From Carposina sasakii (lineage: Eukaryota > Arthropoda > Insecta > Lepidoptera > Carposinidae): 64,000 nucleotides of DNA. Positions 1 to 12,936 of this stretch are shown here, piece by piece. Numbering within the stretch: position 1 is the first letter of the stretch; every line of letters starts with the position of its first letter. The DNA lies in NCBI GenBank assembly GCA_014607495.2, contig CP053148.1:15376001-15440000 (forward strand). Direction: 5' to 3'. The notes beneath the pieces are model-generated. The model was not told where the DNA came from. It ran no database searches and saw nothing but the letters and a program-made list of their open reading frames with translations. The position numbers were made by a program, and so were the translations under genes.

Positions 1-1228
1 TACGAAAATATCAACTTTTCCGTTTCGGGCATTCAGGACAAAGGATTTTATATACGAGCACACGTACTTACCTACAAAGTGACCGACACGAATCAACGAA
101 CAGCCTAAACCGCTGATCGTAGACACCTGAAACTTGGAGGGTGTGTTCTTTGTATACTAGTAATTATCCGATAAGAAGAGATTTTGCGAAATTATACCTA
201 CCTCTAAGAGGGCGAAAAAGGGGGCAAAGTTAGTATGAAATAATGCGATCATTTGGTACAATCAACTTCAAATTTGTATCAATTTTGGAAAATAATTCGT
301 TAATGTTGCCTTAAACTCAAATCTTGAAGAACTACTAGTAAAATTCAACAGTTTACAATATAATACAAAATATGGGTCTTATATTAAATATATTATAATT
401 ACATAAAAATTGATCCGACATATTTTGCCAAAATTCTGGCATGCAAATCTTCAAACCTATAAAAGTAAAATATAAAAGAAAGAAAAAAACAAATAAAATT
501 ACTAAAAAATCATATACCATTTCAATGATTCCTGCCGACTAGTTTTCGAAAATAACGATTTTATGTTAATACCTTTGACGGCCGAGGAACTCTTCATACC
601 GTGGTGATATGCATGATCTGCCAGATGAGCCTTACCTGTATCATGTAAGAAACTCGAGTAGGATTGGCATAAACTCTAAATTCCAGCCAAAACTGTAGAA
701 TAATATGTTTTTACGTACAAATATTGTCACTATCTATCGGCCCGTAGTACTCTGCCTACCCCGTAAAGGATAAAGGCGTGATTATATGTATGTAGGTGTC
801 ACCAGTCACCATAGCGAAAAAAACAGTATTCCGTAATTTTTACTTTTACTCCCACTCTGTCTTGTTTGTTCACTAAAATATATACCTATGCATTTTGTAG
901 CTCGTGAAATTTCCTACAAATTTTATTCGAATACTTATTTTTCTAGAATAGGCCATAACTGAATTACAGTGTATTAAATTTCGAAGATTGTCAAATTTCC
1001 GATAAAATACTTTTTTTTTTACATTTTTTGAAAAGTTGATATTTTCGTAAATATTTTCTAGAGATAAAATTTAAACAGTAAGTTAAAGGAAATTTCATTA
1101 TCTACAACATGTTTTGAACTGTTACTCTTTACTAGCTAAATTGCACCTAAACTAAATTATATATAAGCGAATATCTGAGACAAATGACAGCTTTTGCAAG
1201 ATGGCGACGGCGCGGAGCTTCAATTGTT
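1..1228. other. AT-rich, no gene seen
   Basis: No supported coding exon. Around 735..800 there is a fragment of the dispersed repeat that includes TCTGCCTACCCCGTAAAGGA and ends in a TATG-rich tail. Nothing else is recognised. Confidence 0.5.
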
Positions 1229-1352
1229 CAGTGGCATAAGCACGAACCTTACTACGCGGCGTGATGCTAGCTACTCGCTAGCAAAATATATGGGAAATGA
1301 TAGTTTCACGATAGCGTTACGGACTATCGAGAGGTTCGTGCTTACCCCACAG
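1229..1352. mobile_element. Foldback/MITE-like element, 21-bp imperfect TIRs
   Basis: The left end (CAGTGGCATAAGCACGAACC) and the reverse complement of the right end (CTGTGGGGTAAGCACGAACC) match at 18 of 21 positions. The 124-bp body has no ORF. It is a non-autonomous DNA transposon or foldback of unknown superfamily. Confidence 0.5.
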
Positions 1353-1776
1353 GACTTTTAATACTTTCAATAATAAGCTAGAGTGACATTCTCACCAAAT
1401 TTCTAAACTTTCGTATTTATTATTTTTATTTAATGAAATTTGGCTTTCGTTGACTGGGCTAATATGGAAAATTTCGATAGTTCTCGGTTGGCGCGACATT
1501 TTTCATCTATCTTTTTTAGGTGTGAATTTTTGTAGATTTCGCCTTGTTGCATGAAATCGCATACCTATATATATAATGGGCCATTTACTAGATTCTAATA
1601 AGCAAGACAATTGCGGAAGCACAATCGGTCAATGTCAAAGCAAAGGACAATTTTTCCAATTATCAGATAGTCTATCTGAAAAATAAAGTTGACGCTGTCT
1701 ATATATTGAACAAATTATACAGAGAGAATACCTAATTTTTGCTTTAGATAGGCTGTCTATCCATTGGAACAATCAA

Positions 1777-1971
1777 CCCCCCGATTACCTAATTTGCAAT
1801 AGCAAAGCCGGAGCAAAGCGATAGCGAAAATTGTACAATATTCGCCTTGAAATGTTAAAGTTCCTTTTGAAAGTTGAAATTCGTTTTACGTAATACGAAT
1901 TTGACAAGCAATCAGCGATTTTTTACAATTTTCGCTATCGCTTTGCTTTTGCTAGTTAGGTGATAAGGGGG
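1777..1971. mobile_element. Foldback/MITE-like element, ~50-bp imperfect TIRs
   Basis: Ends begin CCCCC and carry ACCTAA, then share GCAAAGCGATAGCGAAAATT within about 50 bases of imperfect inverted repeat. Length 195 bp, no ORF. A fragment with the same inner motif (GCTATCGCTTTGCTTTTGC) lies at 46137..46155. Confidence 0.55.
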
Positions 1972-2802
1972 CGAGTCATAACTTGAGTTGAGTGAGTGAG
2001 TCTTGCTCGTTGGCCTCGAATAAATGGATCATTACTTACATTTAAAGAATACTAGAGTCTTTTTATCTGTTTCCAGGAGTAAGAGTGCGAGAACTAGTCC
2101 CGCTCGCAAGGACGACAAGGCGGACCGTCAGAAAGACTGAAGCGGCCGCTAACATCCAACGTTCATGACATACCTAATATTTGTGATAATTATGATGAGC
2201 TTTTACGGTCGAATGATGTTTAACGGTTAAAAACGGTGGAAATGGAGTGTTGGTGATATCTTAAATCTGTCATGAAGTAGTTACCCACAAGAGGGTAACA
2301 CAATAGATGCATTAGTTACTTCACCGAAATGCAAGCGAACCGTCATCATACCATCACGAGTGAGGGAAATCGCAATCGTATCTTGTTGTTTTGAAACGAC
2401 AATCATGGAATCGTGCACAATATTGCACATGTTCATGGAAAATTGGGTAACTTTGAAACTTTCACAGTTGATGGTGAGACAGTGAAATTGCAAAGTTACT
2501 CGTTAATTTCTGGACTATTTAATTCGGATTCACATTCCTTCTCGCGAGTATAAAATTATATTTGAATCATGTACGTTAGTATAATTATTATGTATCCATG
2601 CTTATTATTAATTACATAACCTATAGTTACGTTTTTGTTGTGAATTATTAAATGTATATCTATTGTTAAATAAGAGATTTATTGTGATAAAGAGTGATGA
2701 AGTTCCTTAAGGTATTAATTTCTTCTTTATAATTTATTAAGGTTATCTAAGTTTATTTCTACTGAATTTGAATATTATTTCTTTATATCTACAAATACAG
2801 AA

Positions 2803-3297
2803 TATAATAAAAGGGGTATGTTAAGTGTAATTTTGAAAATAGCCCATTAAAGAAAATTCGTACACAAAATTTGGCATTTAAAAGCACATAAAATATTACA
2901 ATACATGTGGAGTGACTATTCATAATAAAAATACACATTTATTATTAAAAAAAAATACAATACATTCAGTATTATATTACATAATATACTTACATCTTGA
3001 AAAAATTATAAGTAAGTATCTGATTTAAGTCTCAATTTGAACTCTGATTTTATACATATGAACTTATTAGTTTACAAAAAAAAAGTTATTTCCGCAAGTA
3101 ATGAAGTATATATAATCTAGATGTGTAAAGGGATAACGATGTGAACTGTGTAGCACTATCTCACAAACCTTTGTTTTGTATAACCATTTAAAAGATAAAT
3201 AATTTTTTTTTTAATTAAAAAATCTACCTTAATATAATGGGATATTTTCATAATTTTAATTTAACTTGCCAACCCCTTTTGTTACACCATGTATAAG
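2803..3297. mobile_element. TIR element, AAAAGGGGT family, old copy
   Basis: The left end (AATAAAAGGGGTATGTTAAG) and the reverse complement of the right end (TGTAACAAAAGGGGTTGGC) are degenerate inverted repeats. The inner sequence AAAATAGCCCA recurs in the shorter copy at 23232..23385. No ORF of note. Confidence 0.4.
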
Positions 3298-3476
3298 ATG
3301 CCCATAAATTATGTAATTTCCATTAGGAGGTCTGTCACAGGGAGTCTATTTGGCATAGAAATATTTTTTAATCGAAAATTTTAAAACGAATTGCGGTTCT
3401 ATTTTTATAAAGGCCCTTTTCAATGGTCTGAAGCCTAATTAAAAGATAGAGTTGATTCTATCTTTCTATAGAAAGT

Positions 3477-4000
3477 TGAAGAGACAGCATCAACATAATT
3501 CTTCCAGGGGGACAATTCTTGAAAATTTTTGAGCCGAAACGCAACCACTAACGAACCGTTAACGAAACGCGGTGCGAAGCAATATACGAGTATAGTTACC
3601 GCTTGAGTAATAAGGTATATTTTAGCACGCATCGGTCGCGATTATCACTACATATTATTATTTTAAAAAAAGTCGCTTGCCGCTGTCTGTCCCTCCCTAT
3701 GTATGCTTAGATCTTTCAAACTTGGAAACGGATTTTGATGCGGTTTTCTTTAATAGATAGGGTGATTAACAAGGAAGGTTTATATGTATAGTATCAGCAC
3801 GGCACCCATGCGAAGCCGGGGTGGGTCGCTAGTAACAGAATAAAATTAAATATCTGTCTCGTGCTGAAATGTTAATTACGTCACCATAAACTAATTAATG
3901 CTTTGTTCTGAGCGTCTACAACGGCTCCGTTTCAGCTTCGTTCCAACTCGAGACTTTTCGAAAATTGCGCCCCAAATAGGTTATCTGGCCGTTGGAAATT
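3477..4000. repeat. Dispersed repeat interrupted by a Helitron-like insertion
   Basis: The flanks 3477..3644 and 3833..4000 together resemble the reverse complement of 19090..19385 (shared blocks: ACAATTCT...AAAATTTTGAGCCGAA; CACTAACGAA; GTATATTTTAG; AATATCT...GTGCTGAA; CAACGG...TTC). The copy at 19 kb is uninterrupted, so the insertion at 3645..3832 is younger. Confidence 0.5.
3645..3832 (+). mobile_element. Non-autonomous Helitron-like element, copy 1
   Basis: Starts TCACTACATATTA and ends GGGTCGCTAG, with host A before and T after, as Helitrons insert between A and T. 188 bp, no coding capacity. Sisters lie at 6156..6338 and 46489..46661. Confidence 0.65.
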
Positions 4001-6155
4001 AGACCCTAAGCTTTATAGGCTCCTAGTTAAGTATGAACAATTTTAAATGTCAATTTTAAATGATTTGCATAATATACTCGTAATTATAATAATTATATAG
4101 GAAGGTATATTCGTTAATATTTAATTGTGCAATTATGTAGCCATATGCACACTCTAGATAAAATATAAATACTTCTATTTTGTATACATGATTTTAAAAA
4201 GTCATCGTTCTATTTCTGAATTCTGTAAACGTGTTTAAAAAATATTTGAAAACGACCAAAATCGAGAAGTATCTTGGTTTTGTCGACACTGTAGGTATAA
4301 TTTTGCATATAATGTTGCCTAGAAAGGTTTTTTAAGAAGGATTTAACGAAGTAGACACCATTTTTTATTATCTTTTCACCGTCTCACGCTAAAAAATGTC
4401 TTCCTTTAAACTACATTATTCTGTTATTTCCCTTTGTAACTTTGCAACATGTGGGCGCACTCTGCAAGTTAAAATCTAGAGTGTGGACATGGTTTACATG
4501 CACTTGGTAGTTTTAAGGATACTTATAATATTTGTGCATCACATTGGAAGCGAAGTATTCGTAATGTAAAGTTTGTTACACACTGTATGAGTTTAGCACG
4601 CGAACGGGACGGAGACGGGACGGACACGGGACGTGGTGATCTAAATTCTGAATATGAACTTTTAGTTAGAACTCGATCGTATCAACGTTCAGAAGTCAAC
4701 CTATCATTTGGTGAACTGGTTGTGACTAAATATCACGTAAGACGATACTCGCACTAACATACACGTGAATCTGAGAAGATATATTAGCCGCGGAGAACCA
4801 CGTGTCTGCGTGTATACTCGTATTAATAGTCCTATACAGCGACCTTAATCATACAAACAAAATGACAATGCATTAACACATACACTTGAGGAGATCTGTA
4901 TGTCACATTATGTTGTATGGCTGGCGAACGATAGCGTACAATTAGATATGGGTATCTGACGATGACTCTGGTATACTCCGATTTGTATAGACTATGCAAC
5001 GTTTAGCCATTCTTCCAGACCATCTACGCAGCCTACACAATAGGAGCATACTTCTGTATTTAGTGTGAAAACGATCAAAGCCGTGTCCTGGTCGTATAAC
5101 TGTGACCGTGCCGTCTAGTCGGAAAACGCCCATACGAGTATAATCCACGAATCGCAAATACGTTTGCGATTTTCACTGAATCTGATGCAGTATGAAAAGG
5201 TTCTTATGGAAAGTCTGGAAGAAAATTTATTAGAAGGATATTTTTAAGATAAGCACAGTATGTCTTGGTAGTTAATTACTCCAGTATACAGGAGCGTAGG
5301 TTTCTTGTAGTAAATTACAATATTTACTATCTTTTTAGAATTTTCGATGTATTTTTGGACTATTGATATACTTAAATACCAGTGATTATCTTGCTTTTAG
5401 ACCATTCAACCCCGTGGGACAACTAAGGTCAGGTTTAAAAAACCTTCTAGATTAAAATTATAATTTGTAAATACATGTGATATATATTGTTATCCCTATT
5501 TAAGCTCTACCGACCAGGCTGGACTAATTAAGCTTTCTTAAGTTGACTTCCGCTCCTATTAATTTGGTGGCATATATTCCGTAAGTAGGATTAAACTAAT
5601 TATTTTTCTGGATATAATTTTATTGTTTGTAATTATCTAAGCTTTAAAGTGGTTGAGCTGTTTATTTTCATTGTAGCCTCATCTGCCTATACTAATTGTA
5701 CTCTTTGTAGATAAGTATTATAAAATTTAATATATATTTATATAATATTTATACTATGTAACACATGGTACATGTAAATTAGTTTAGGTATGTACGTTCT
5801 TTTAACACGAGACTTGGTCGGTGACATGAATCAATGAGATTATTAAGCAAAGACTATTAAATTATAATTTATAATTATCGCTGCTGATATATTTTAGTAA
5901 AGACCCGCATTAGCATAGCATACATAATGATTAAATTAAACAATTAAGTGATTTTTTGTTCTGTTTTTATTTCTACCATGTTTTGAATTTTAAAAACGGA
6001 CGCATTGCGTGATTAACACACGAACCTACAAAAAATATTTATCAATAGACTCCTTATATAAATTGCATTATAAAATGCTTTATCTTGAATGATTGACGGA
6101 TCAACATACGGTACATATTACATGTTCCAAACATGCCACCAAACTTATGTTACTA
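4001..6155. other. AT-rich intergenic sequence
   Basis: No supported exon. A short GC-rich run of direct repeats (ACGGGACGGAGACGGGACGG) sits at about 4611. The small open frames here lack splice or family support. Confidence 0.45.
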
Positions 6156-6338
6156 TCATTACATATTATAAAACAAAGTCGCTTGCCGCTATCTGTCCGT
6201 CCCTATGTATACTTAGATCTTTCAAACTGGAGAACGGATTTTGATGCGGATTTTTTTAATAGTTAGAATGATTTACGAGGAAGGTTTATATGTATAGTAT
6301 CAGCACTGCATCCATAAGAAGCCGGGGCGGGTCGCTAG
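6156..6338 (+). mobile_element. Non-autonomous Helitron-like element, copy 2
   Basis: TCATTACATATTATA start, GGGTCGCTAG end, flanked by A and T. 183 bp. It closely matches the copy at 3645..3832, including the AAAGTCGCTTGCCGCT block. Confidence 0.65.
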
Positions 6339-9122
6339 TTCTTTATATAATCCGATACCTTGAGGAGTCTCAAATGGCGTAATCACCATTTTGGCCAAAA
6401 TTTCTTTTGAATGGTGTTTTACTCTATTTTTTTTCTCTTTCGATCTGTCTAATCAGAGCGTGCTTAGCGTCGTTTGACAAAAATTTTCTCATTTTTAGAC
6501 GTAAAAATAAATACACCGATAAATAATCGATACACCAATTAAAATCATAAAGATTTTTAAATGTGGCGTTTACAACATAAGTACTTTTTATTTCGTATAT
6601 TATTATCAACACAACTATGTAAATTATCAATAAACTTTTATCCACACTTAAGTAATTTAATGATTTAAAAAGAAATATACATATGATAATATACATATAA
6701 CATGAAATATGTATAATTATTAGAATGTACTAACCAGACAGTGACGTAAGTAGCCTCAATTCATACAAAGAAGTTTATCTAATCTAAAAACAAAACGCAA
6801 GCAAGAAAAATTTCTGTTCGAAATACCTAAAAAAAATTCTATTTTACATGCTATTAATTTTAAAATTTTTAATATTCTTTATTAAAATCGTCTTCTTCAA
6901 AATATATTTTTAGTTTTAAATAATCTAAAATAGCTATTTATACTGCGTTTATTAAGTCAACTAGGCTGTTACACCCTAAGTTTTTAGAGAACAGCCTTTT
7001 TTAGGTTGTAAACGCCAATTTATACAAAATTTTTTTTGGTCGTAAACACCAAGTTATCAACATTTTTTGGCGTATTCACAAATCATTTTTGCAAATATTG
7101 TTTAAATCTTTAATTCCGTATAACTGTATAATAAAGTTCTCGATATCAGTTTATTTCATCCCAGATTCATTTTAATAGCATTATTAGTTAAAAGATATAA
7201 ATTTTTTTGTTAATTATTTCTTTTTGTTTCGGCTCTCCTGAAAAGTGACTATTTGGTGGTTACTCCATTTGAGACTCAAAGTATCGATTATCGTTTTGGG
7301 TGCTCTTGACTTGTATATCATGCTAACGTTGCTTTATAAAGAAAAACAAATATAGTCTTTGTTTCAAAAGTTACTGAACTAATTTAAGGGTACATTTGAA
7401 TTAGTTCAGTAACTTTTTCTAAATATTTCGGAATTTTGAGAAAACATATATTTTATTATTACTTTATAAACCTTGCTAGCCAAAGGCAGTTATTGGATAT
7501 AAATATATAGGTATGTATACTCGTAGAAAGCTAAAGAGACTAAATTCTTAAACCCAATATTTATAACTATCAATTTTATAGTGAGAGAAAAAAATAAAAA
7601 TTATGTATCGAGCTATTTGAAATGCCCATAACCATATGGATCAATTTTTGTAATGGGCAAATAGCCTATCTGAAAGATAACGTTGGTAGGAATTGCTGTG
7701 ACTATTTTGATCAAATTTTAGACAAAGGTATCATTAAAGTTATCTGTAGGATTGCTAAGTTATGGACATTTTAAAACACTCACATTTTAAATCTAAGTCC
7801 TAGGTACATAATTATAGTATTTATAGGTGTTTAATGAAAAATTTCAATGTTGCATTAAGATTAATAGGAAATAATATTACTTAATTACATCAAAATTTAC
7901 CAATTGTGTCCCTAGTAGAATCGGTCAATTAGAATTAATGTACCTTACTGTCTGTCTTTACACCTGCTGAAATAACACCCGTATTTATAAACAAGTGTCT
8001 AAGTAATTGTTTATTGCTTAGTAAATTCTTAATTATGTCATTATTTGACACTAGAATTTCCCCATACTCATATCATTCTATAGTAGTTGACAGTTTTATT
8101 ATAAAAAAGATTCCTAACTATAGAGTGATATTCTAATAATTATTTAATAATTTATCTTAAGTAGAAGTAATTACTTCTACGAGTCACAATTTTCCTATGC
8201 ATTTTACTCTCACATTGCCAGATTATTCACAAATTAGTAATGTAACAATTATTTTTCAGCTTAAACGAATTCCATAACTACTTACTTAAGTACTTACATA
8301 GTTACAGTTTGTAAATTATTTTTGTCAATAGTCGGACCTGTATGTTGATTGTACTCCTATGTTGTGTAATAAATAAATATATCCTATGCATTTCTGAAGT
8401 TTATTTTGTAGTTTATAAAAATGGAGCAAGAAAATCTCGTAGTAAATTGGTTTGGTTACGCTCGTAGTATTTTGCAGATTTGCTACGCTGGCAGTGAATT
8501 CCAAGGTTTCCAACTAAAATAATTTAGTTCTGTTGTATTTTCATTAAGATGAATTCCCGTTAGGTGTTCTGAATTCGCAAAAAGTGTCTCATCTCATATG
8601 CTTAAGCATAACCAAGCGGACCTAGACCGGACCATAAAGCAGAATTTATTTTTTCCTTTTTTTCCAAAAATAACATTAAGTACTATTCTGGTAAAAACTT
8701 TTATAACATTCAGTAAACTAAATTTAACTAACTTTTAATTTTATATTTGCTTGCCCGGGGAGAAAAAAAATACTTCCACAGTAGATATTAAGTCAATATA
8801 TTGAAATATTCTCAAAAAAGTTAATAATTATTACCTAATAAAACAAAAGTTAAATAGTCTGTTAACGAGTAGGTATATAGGTAAATTTTGGGTAAACAAA
8901 TAGTAACTATGACATAAAACTACAACATACGCTTCATAATTTCCCTAAGTGTCTACTCTATTACAAAAAAATTGTATAAAAGTTTGTAAAACAGTGACAT
9001 TGTTTTGCACTCGACACATAAAATCATTTAAAGCTCAATAAATAAAACTAACTACCATGTTCATTTCATTGGGCGTCTATTGCGGACAAGATCAAACTAA
9101 TACCAGTGAGCACTGAACACTT
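6339..9122. other. AT-rich sequence with one short hairpin
   Basis: No gene supported. A perfect 19-bp inverted repeat (AAAAGTTACTGAACTAATT at 7367..7385 against 7399..7417) with a 13-base loop is the only clear structure. Confidence 0.45.
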
Positions 9123-9284
9123 TTAAATTCTACATTCACAACAGTTCATCGCCGGAGTTATTTTGAAGGCTCGGTTGGCTCTGTCCTTCGCAAACACAGG
9201 GCCGGGCTTGGACCATATTCCCTTCCTTATACAAGGGGCCCACATAATGAAAACTGTAGCCAATAGGAGTAGGGTGCACACCAT
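9123..9284 (-). other. GC-richer block with a 53-codon ORF in the small gene's 3' region
   Basis: This stretch is visibly more GC-rich than its surroundings. One minus frame reads MVCTLLLLATVFIMWAPCIR onward to CCECRI then stop, another minus frame and one plus frame are also open, so it does not single out a coding frame. It would be 3' UTR of the two-exon model, or an alternative exon. Confidence 0.2.
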
Positions 9285-9300
9285 GTTTCATCTCAAACAC

Positions 9301-9950
9301 TTAACGGATAACCTGCAATGTAAACAAATAGACATTTAGCATGATATTCTATTTTTACTCTGAACTCTCTCTCCACACATAGGTAGGTAGATATTCACAC
9401 GACTATGTTCCCGAAATGAGGTAGCCAGCAGGATGACAATGGAGAGCTTATAGCCAAACTTAGCATAGCGATCCAAATGTTAATAAGTTCACAACACTCT
9501 AACAACATACACGTAAAGAGATGCAGCCGATTTACTCTAGTGCAACGTCACATCAGCACAGACAATCACACTCAATAGTAGTCAAGTTAGTTCTGTCATC
9601 ACAGCCCTACATCTTTGTAGCTACATAGATCTTCCAACACAAATATTCAACATCTATTTTCACTGCAGTAACGCGACACTTACCTTACTCTTAAGGCTTA
9701 TCCTACAACTCAATTTGTTTACACTAGGAATACATAATTTGGTTTGTGCAGAACAGAAAATTTTCTTAAAATTGTTCCATGGTATTTTTCTTGATTTCCC
9801 TGACTTACAGTGACATCTGTTACTTGTCGGAATGTCGTAAAAGGCAGATTTTTTTTCAATGTTCAAACGAGTTTTGTTACCAGTAAATAGCCATTGAAAA
9901 TCACATTGAATGAATAAAGCTAGAAATAGCAGCTTTATTATGAACATCAA
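9301..9950 (-). CDS. Putative small secreted cysteine-containing protein, two exons
   Basis: Model: exon 1 9950..9684 (89 codons), intron 9683..9313, exon 2 9312..9301 (V-I-R-stop). The donor is near-perfect (GAGTAAG then GTAAGT) and the acceptor has a T-rich tract (TTTGTTTACATTGCAG). The 92-residue product begins MMFIIKLLFLALFIQC, a signal-peptide-like core. The remainder is basic (KSGKSRK, NFKKIF) with Cys at 46, 48, 66, 73 and 82. I do not recognise the family. The odd cysteine count and the very short second coding exon are warnings; reading through the donor would give a 96-residue unspliced product instead. Its strand matches the upstream FReD gene, but nothing shows shared function. 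It could be a chance ORF with lucky splice signals. Confidence 0.4.
9390..9565. repeat. Dispersed repeat containing CCGAAATGAGGTAGCCAG, diverged copy
   Basis: Blocks resembling 'CGAAATGGGGTAGCC' and 'GAGATGCAGC' link this to copies at 32143..32365, 36340..36470, 38590..38680, 51905..52090, 59735..59950 and 63240..63460. Family unknown, no coding capacity. Confidence 0.35.
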
Positions 9951-9957
9951 GATTCAA

Positions 9958-9996
9958 CACTGCTCTCCTCTTAAATGCTGAATTGATTTTATTTTA
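9958..9996 (-). promoter_or_regulatory. Possible core promoter of the small secreted gene
   Basis: Upstream of the ATG at 9950 the minus strand has a TATA-like run (TAAAATAAAA, about 9996..9987). About 30 bases further down is GAGCAGTG, a weak match to the arthropod initiator (TCAGT). The spacing is right but both motifs are common in AT-rich DNA. Confidence 0.2.
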
Positions 9997-10330
9997 CCAA
10001 TTAATTTTCTGCCTTAGCACATATCAAGTCGGTACGAGTAAGGTTCGTCACCATATCATCTCGAGCCGTTCAGTATTCTTTACAAAGAATAGATTGCGCC
10101 ATTTACGTTGCCTTTTCGAGTGGTTATGTTTTTGTGACCCTTGGGTATATTGTTAACTTGACTATTTCTTTGACGTAGGTAGGTAAGACCGAAAATATAC
10201 TTCATGGTGATAGCCTTTCTGGTAAGACCGCCAATCTGCTTTTTTACACACTGAGGCCTCTGTTGCATCGTTTTTGGTTTGCATATTGCTTCTATTTCAA
10301 CCACTAGGCTATACTGTGACTGCATATATC

Positions 10331-10480
10331 TAGACTGCCTATTGCAGTCTACTGCTGGACGTTAGCCTTCCCCAGGACACTAGGATTATATTTGTAACAC
10401 CCGTGCTGCCCACCTCCCGTAAACCCTTAATCGCCAGTTATGATACCCTAATGCAGACATTGAGTGATACTATATTACTC
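10331..10480 (-). mobile_element. LINE 3'-end fragment
   Basis: Contains TGCCTATTGCAGTCTACTGC and TGGACGTTAGCCTTCCCCAG, the reverse complement of the recurring lepidopteran LINE tail '...gcctacgtccagcagtggactgcaatagg'. Diverged copy of the elements at 19640, 31098 and 37631. Confidence 0.5.
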
Positions 10481-12844
10481 AAGGCTATAATCAATTAGTT
10501 TATTTGAAGCTGTCCCATGTCTTGAAACGCCTAATTTTTTTAAATAATAATGGCAATCCAGAGGCAGAATGGCCATCGCCAATCAAATTCATTGTCATCA
10601 TGTACATTCATTCATTGGAATATGATTGGTGGATATAACACATATCCGTAGCATAGTATACCTCTGGTAGTATCAAATAGGCACAAGCGGAAGAATGGCA
10701 TCAAATAAAAAAGTGTTTAAAAATGAAAAATTTATTTTATCTCATAATTTAGGCGCTAATAGAGCGAAAATTCGAGAACACAACAATCATTGTATTGGGT
10801 TGTTCCCGATTACCGCTGGTAAGGTATATACAACGTACCAAGTAGTCTTGTCTTTGCAATAAAATAGAAAATCAATTGACGTTTATAAAAGTATAAAGTC
10901 GATATTTTTTCATAATTTAGCCCAACTCGCACCAAATACGTAATCGTAGATTTAATTTTAATCCGCGATACATCGTCTTACTTTAATTAAGATGATTAGA
11001 AAGGGACGTCGTGTCTAAAATTGTCATTTAAAATTAATCCAAAGATTAAACTTGGTGCAAGAAGAGCGAAGACATTTTAACTCGGTTACTATGCGTCGCA
11101 ATAATAATTTATATTTTACAATTACCTAAGTACTATATTTCTGGCAGTGTTAGTATATGTGCGTTGAGAGTATTAATAGGCGTCACGTAAACGAATTTTC
11201 GAGAAAATGGTGTCCACTACAGAAGCTTTTGCGATGCCAAATACAGAACGACGAAATTTTTGACGAGTGACGAAAGTTTTTCAAACGAGCCCTTTAGGTA
11301 TTTGTTACACTGTTTGTTACAAAGTTACATGCCTGTTAAGCACTATTTGACATTTTTCTATATTGAATATCTATGTTATTATGCAATCTTACTTTTTTAT
11401 CAGTAAGGCCTGTAAAGTTATGGTGATCACCCTTCTACATGGATACCTAATAATATTTAGGTACACGTTAGATAATAAACTAAATAAAATATAAAATAAA
11501 ATAAAATAAATTACAAATTTAAAGTTATAAAGACATATAACTAAATGGCCGATTCTGAACTTCACACTTAACGTTAACTTGAAATTTATCAGTTCTGCCC
11601 CTCTCCAAGCTGAGCCAGAAAGGACAGGTTAGGACTAATTTTAAATCTAGGTTTAAGTGTGTTAGTCAGAACTGACCATATTATTATTCATAGATTATAT
11701 TCACGTTTACATGACGCAGCTAGCTATATTATTATGATTGCATGTCTGTACACCACATGGGAATAACTCGAAGAGACATAATTTAATATTACCATTTTAC
11801 TTTCAATAAAATATTATGCTAAACAAAAATAGAAGCATGTTAGTTAATATATAAATATCAGGTACATTTTGTATAATATGTGCTAAAATGTTATGGGTTT
11901 GGATCTACCAATTAAAAGATAATAAATATAATATAAATTTATGTACCTAACAGTACAGTAAAAAGCACAGCACGTCACTAATTTTATTTTTTAATTAGTG
12001 TCGTCTCATTCCTTAGTTTACTAAATGAAAGAGATATTATTAAGAAAAGTAAATTAAAATTCAAAATCGCGTCGTGATCAGTTGTTTAATCGGTGGTTAA
12101 GATTCCTCTTAGCTTTTAACCACTAAAGGAACGAGGGTAATATTTGCGTAATATAAATATTGATGTAGGTAATAAACATAAAAATAATGTACATACTCTA
12201 GACAAGGTACAAGCAGGTACATATTTAAATATTGCTGTAAGTAAAAAACGGAAGCTCCAGAATATAAAAGCCACAGTATAAAGCCATAATGCCAGTTCCA
12301 TACAATTATTTTACTGTCATTCATTATTCTTCGTAATGATTTAATAATATTTACACCTTAATGCTTTCTCTTACAACTAATTCATAAACCTAATTAACGA
12401 AATATTTCCATGTACTAAAGAATGAAAAATAAATTAATGAATTTGGGGAGTGATGTGGCACTTTTGTATACGTATTATTTAAATTATTATTTACAATAAT
12501 ATTGTCGGATTGCGAGTCGATGAAAAATGAATTCGATAGATATTACATAAGAATATTTACAGGGACGTATTGAGCGCTGCCCTCACGTCACTACGCGGAT
12601 TCAGAGACGGATCTGTCCTCTTATTCAATTTTAATATCACAGGAATAAGTAGCATGCTTCAACTACGGATAATTACTGATAAAAACACATAGATACATTT
12701 ATAATAAAACGTTAAGAAGAATCCACGTAATGAGGTATTAAAGCCCAGCAATTTTAGCATTTACACAACGAGATAGAAACTCTGTGGTATATTTTCCAAC
12801 TGGTTTTAAATTATTATTTGTTATATTTTGCCTAGAATATCGAC
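10481..12844. other. AT-rich sequence downstream of the FReD gene
   Basis: No gene supported. Open frames at 12109..12324 are compositionally random. A TAAAATAAAATAAAATAAA run lies near 11490. Confidence 0.45.
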
Positions 12845-12850
12845 TTTATT
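12845..12850 (-). terminator. Polyadenylation signal of the FReD gene
   Basis: AATAAA on the minus strand, 87 bases downstream of the FReD stop codon. It is the first canonical signal after the stop, so the 3' UTR is probably about 100-120 bases. Confidence 0.6.
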
Positions 12851-12936
12851 GGATATGGCCAACATGGATTATCTACATACTCTAAAGTGACTGGGCTAAA
12901 GGCATTTTGTTATGGCGTGGCGAGGACGCCGCTTGT

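Noticed and set aside
9660..9683. Unspliced 96-residue version of the small secreted protein
   Set aside because: Reading through a near-consensus GTAAGT donor is less likely than splicing to the in-phase acceptor at 9312, though it cannot be excluded.
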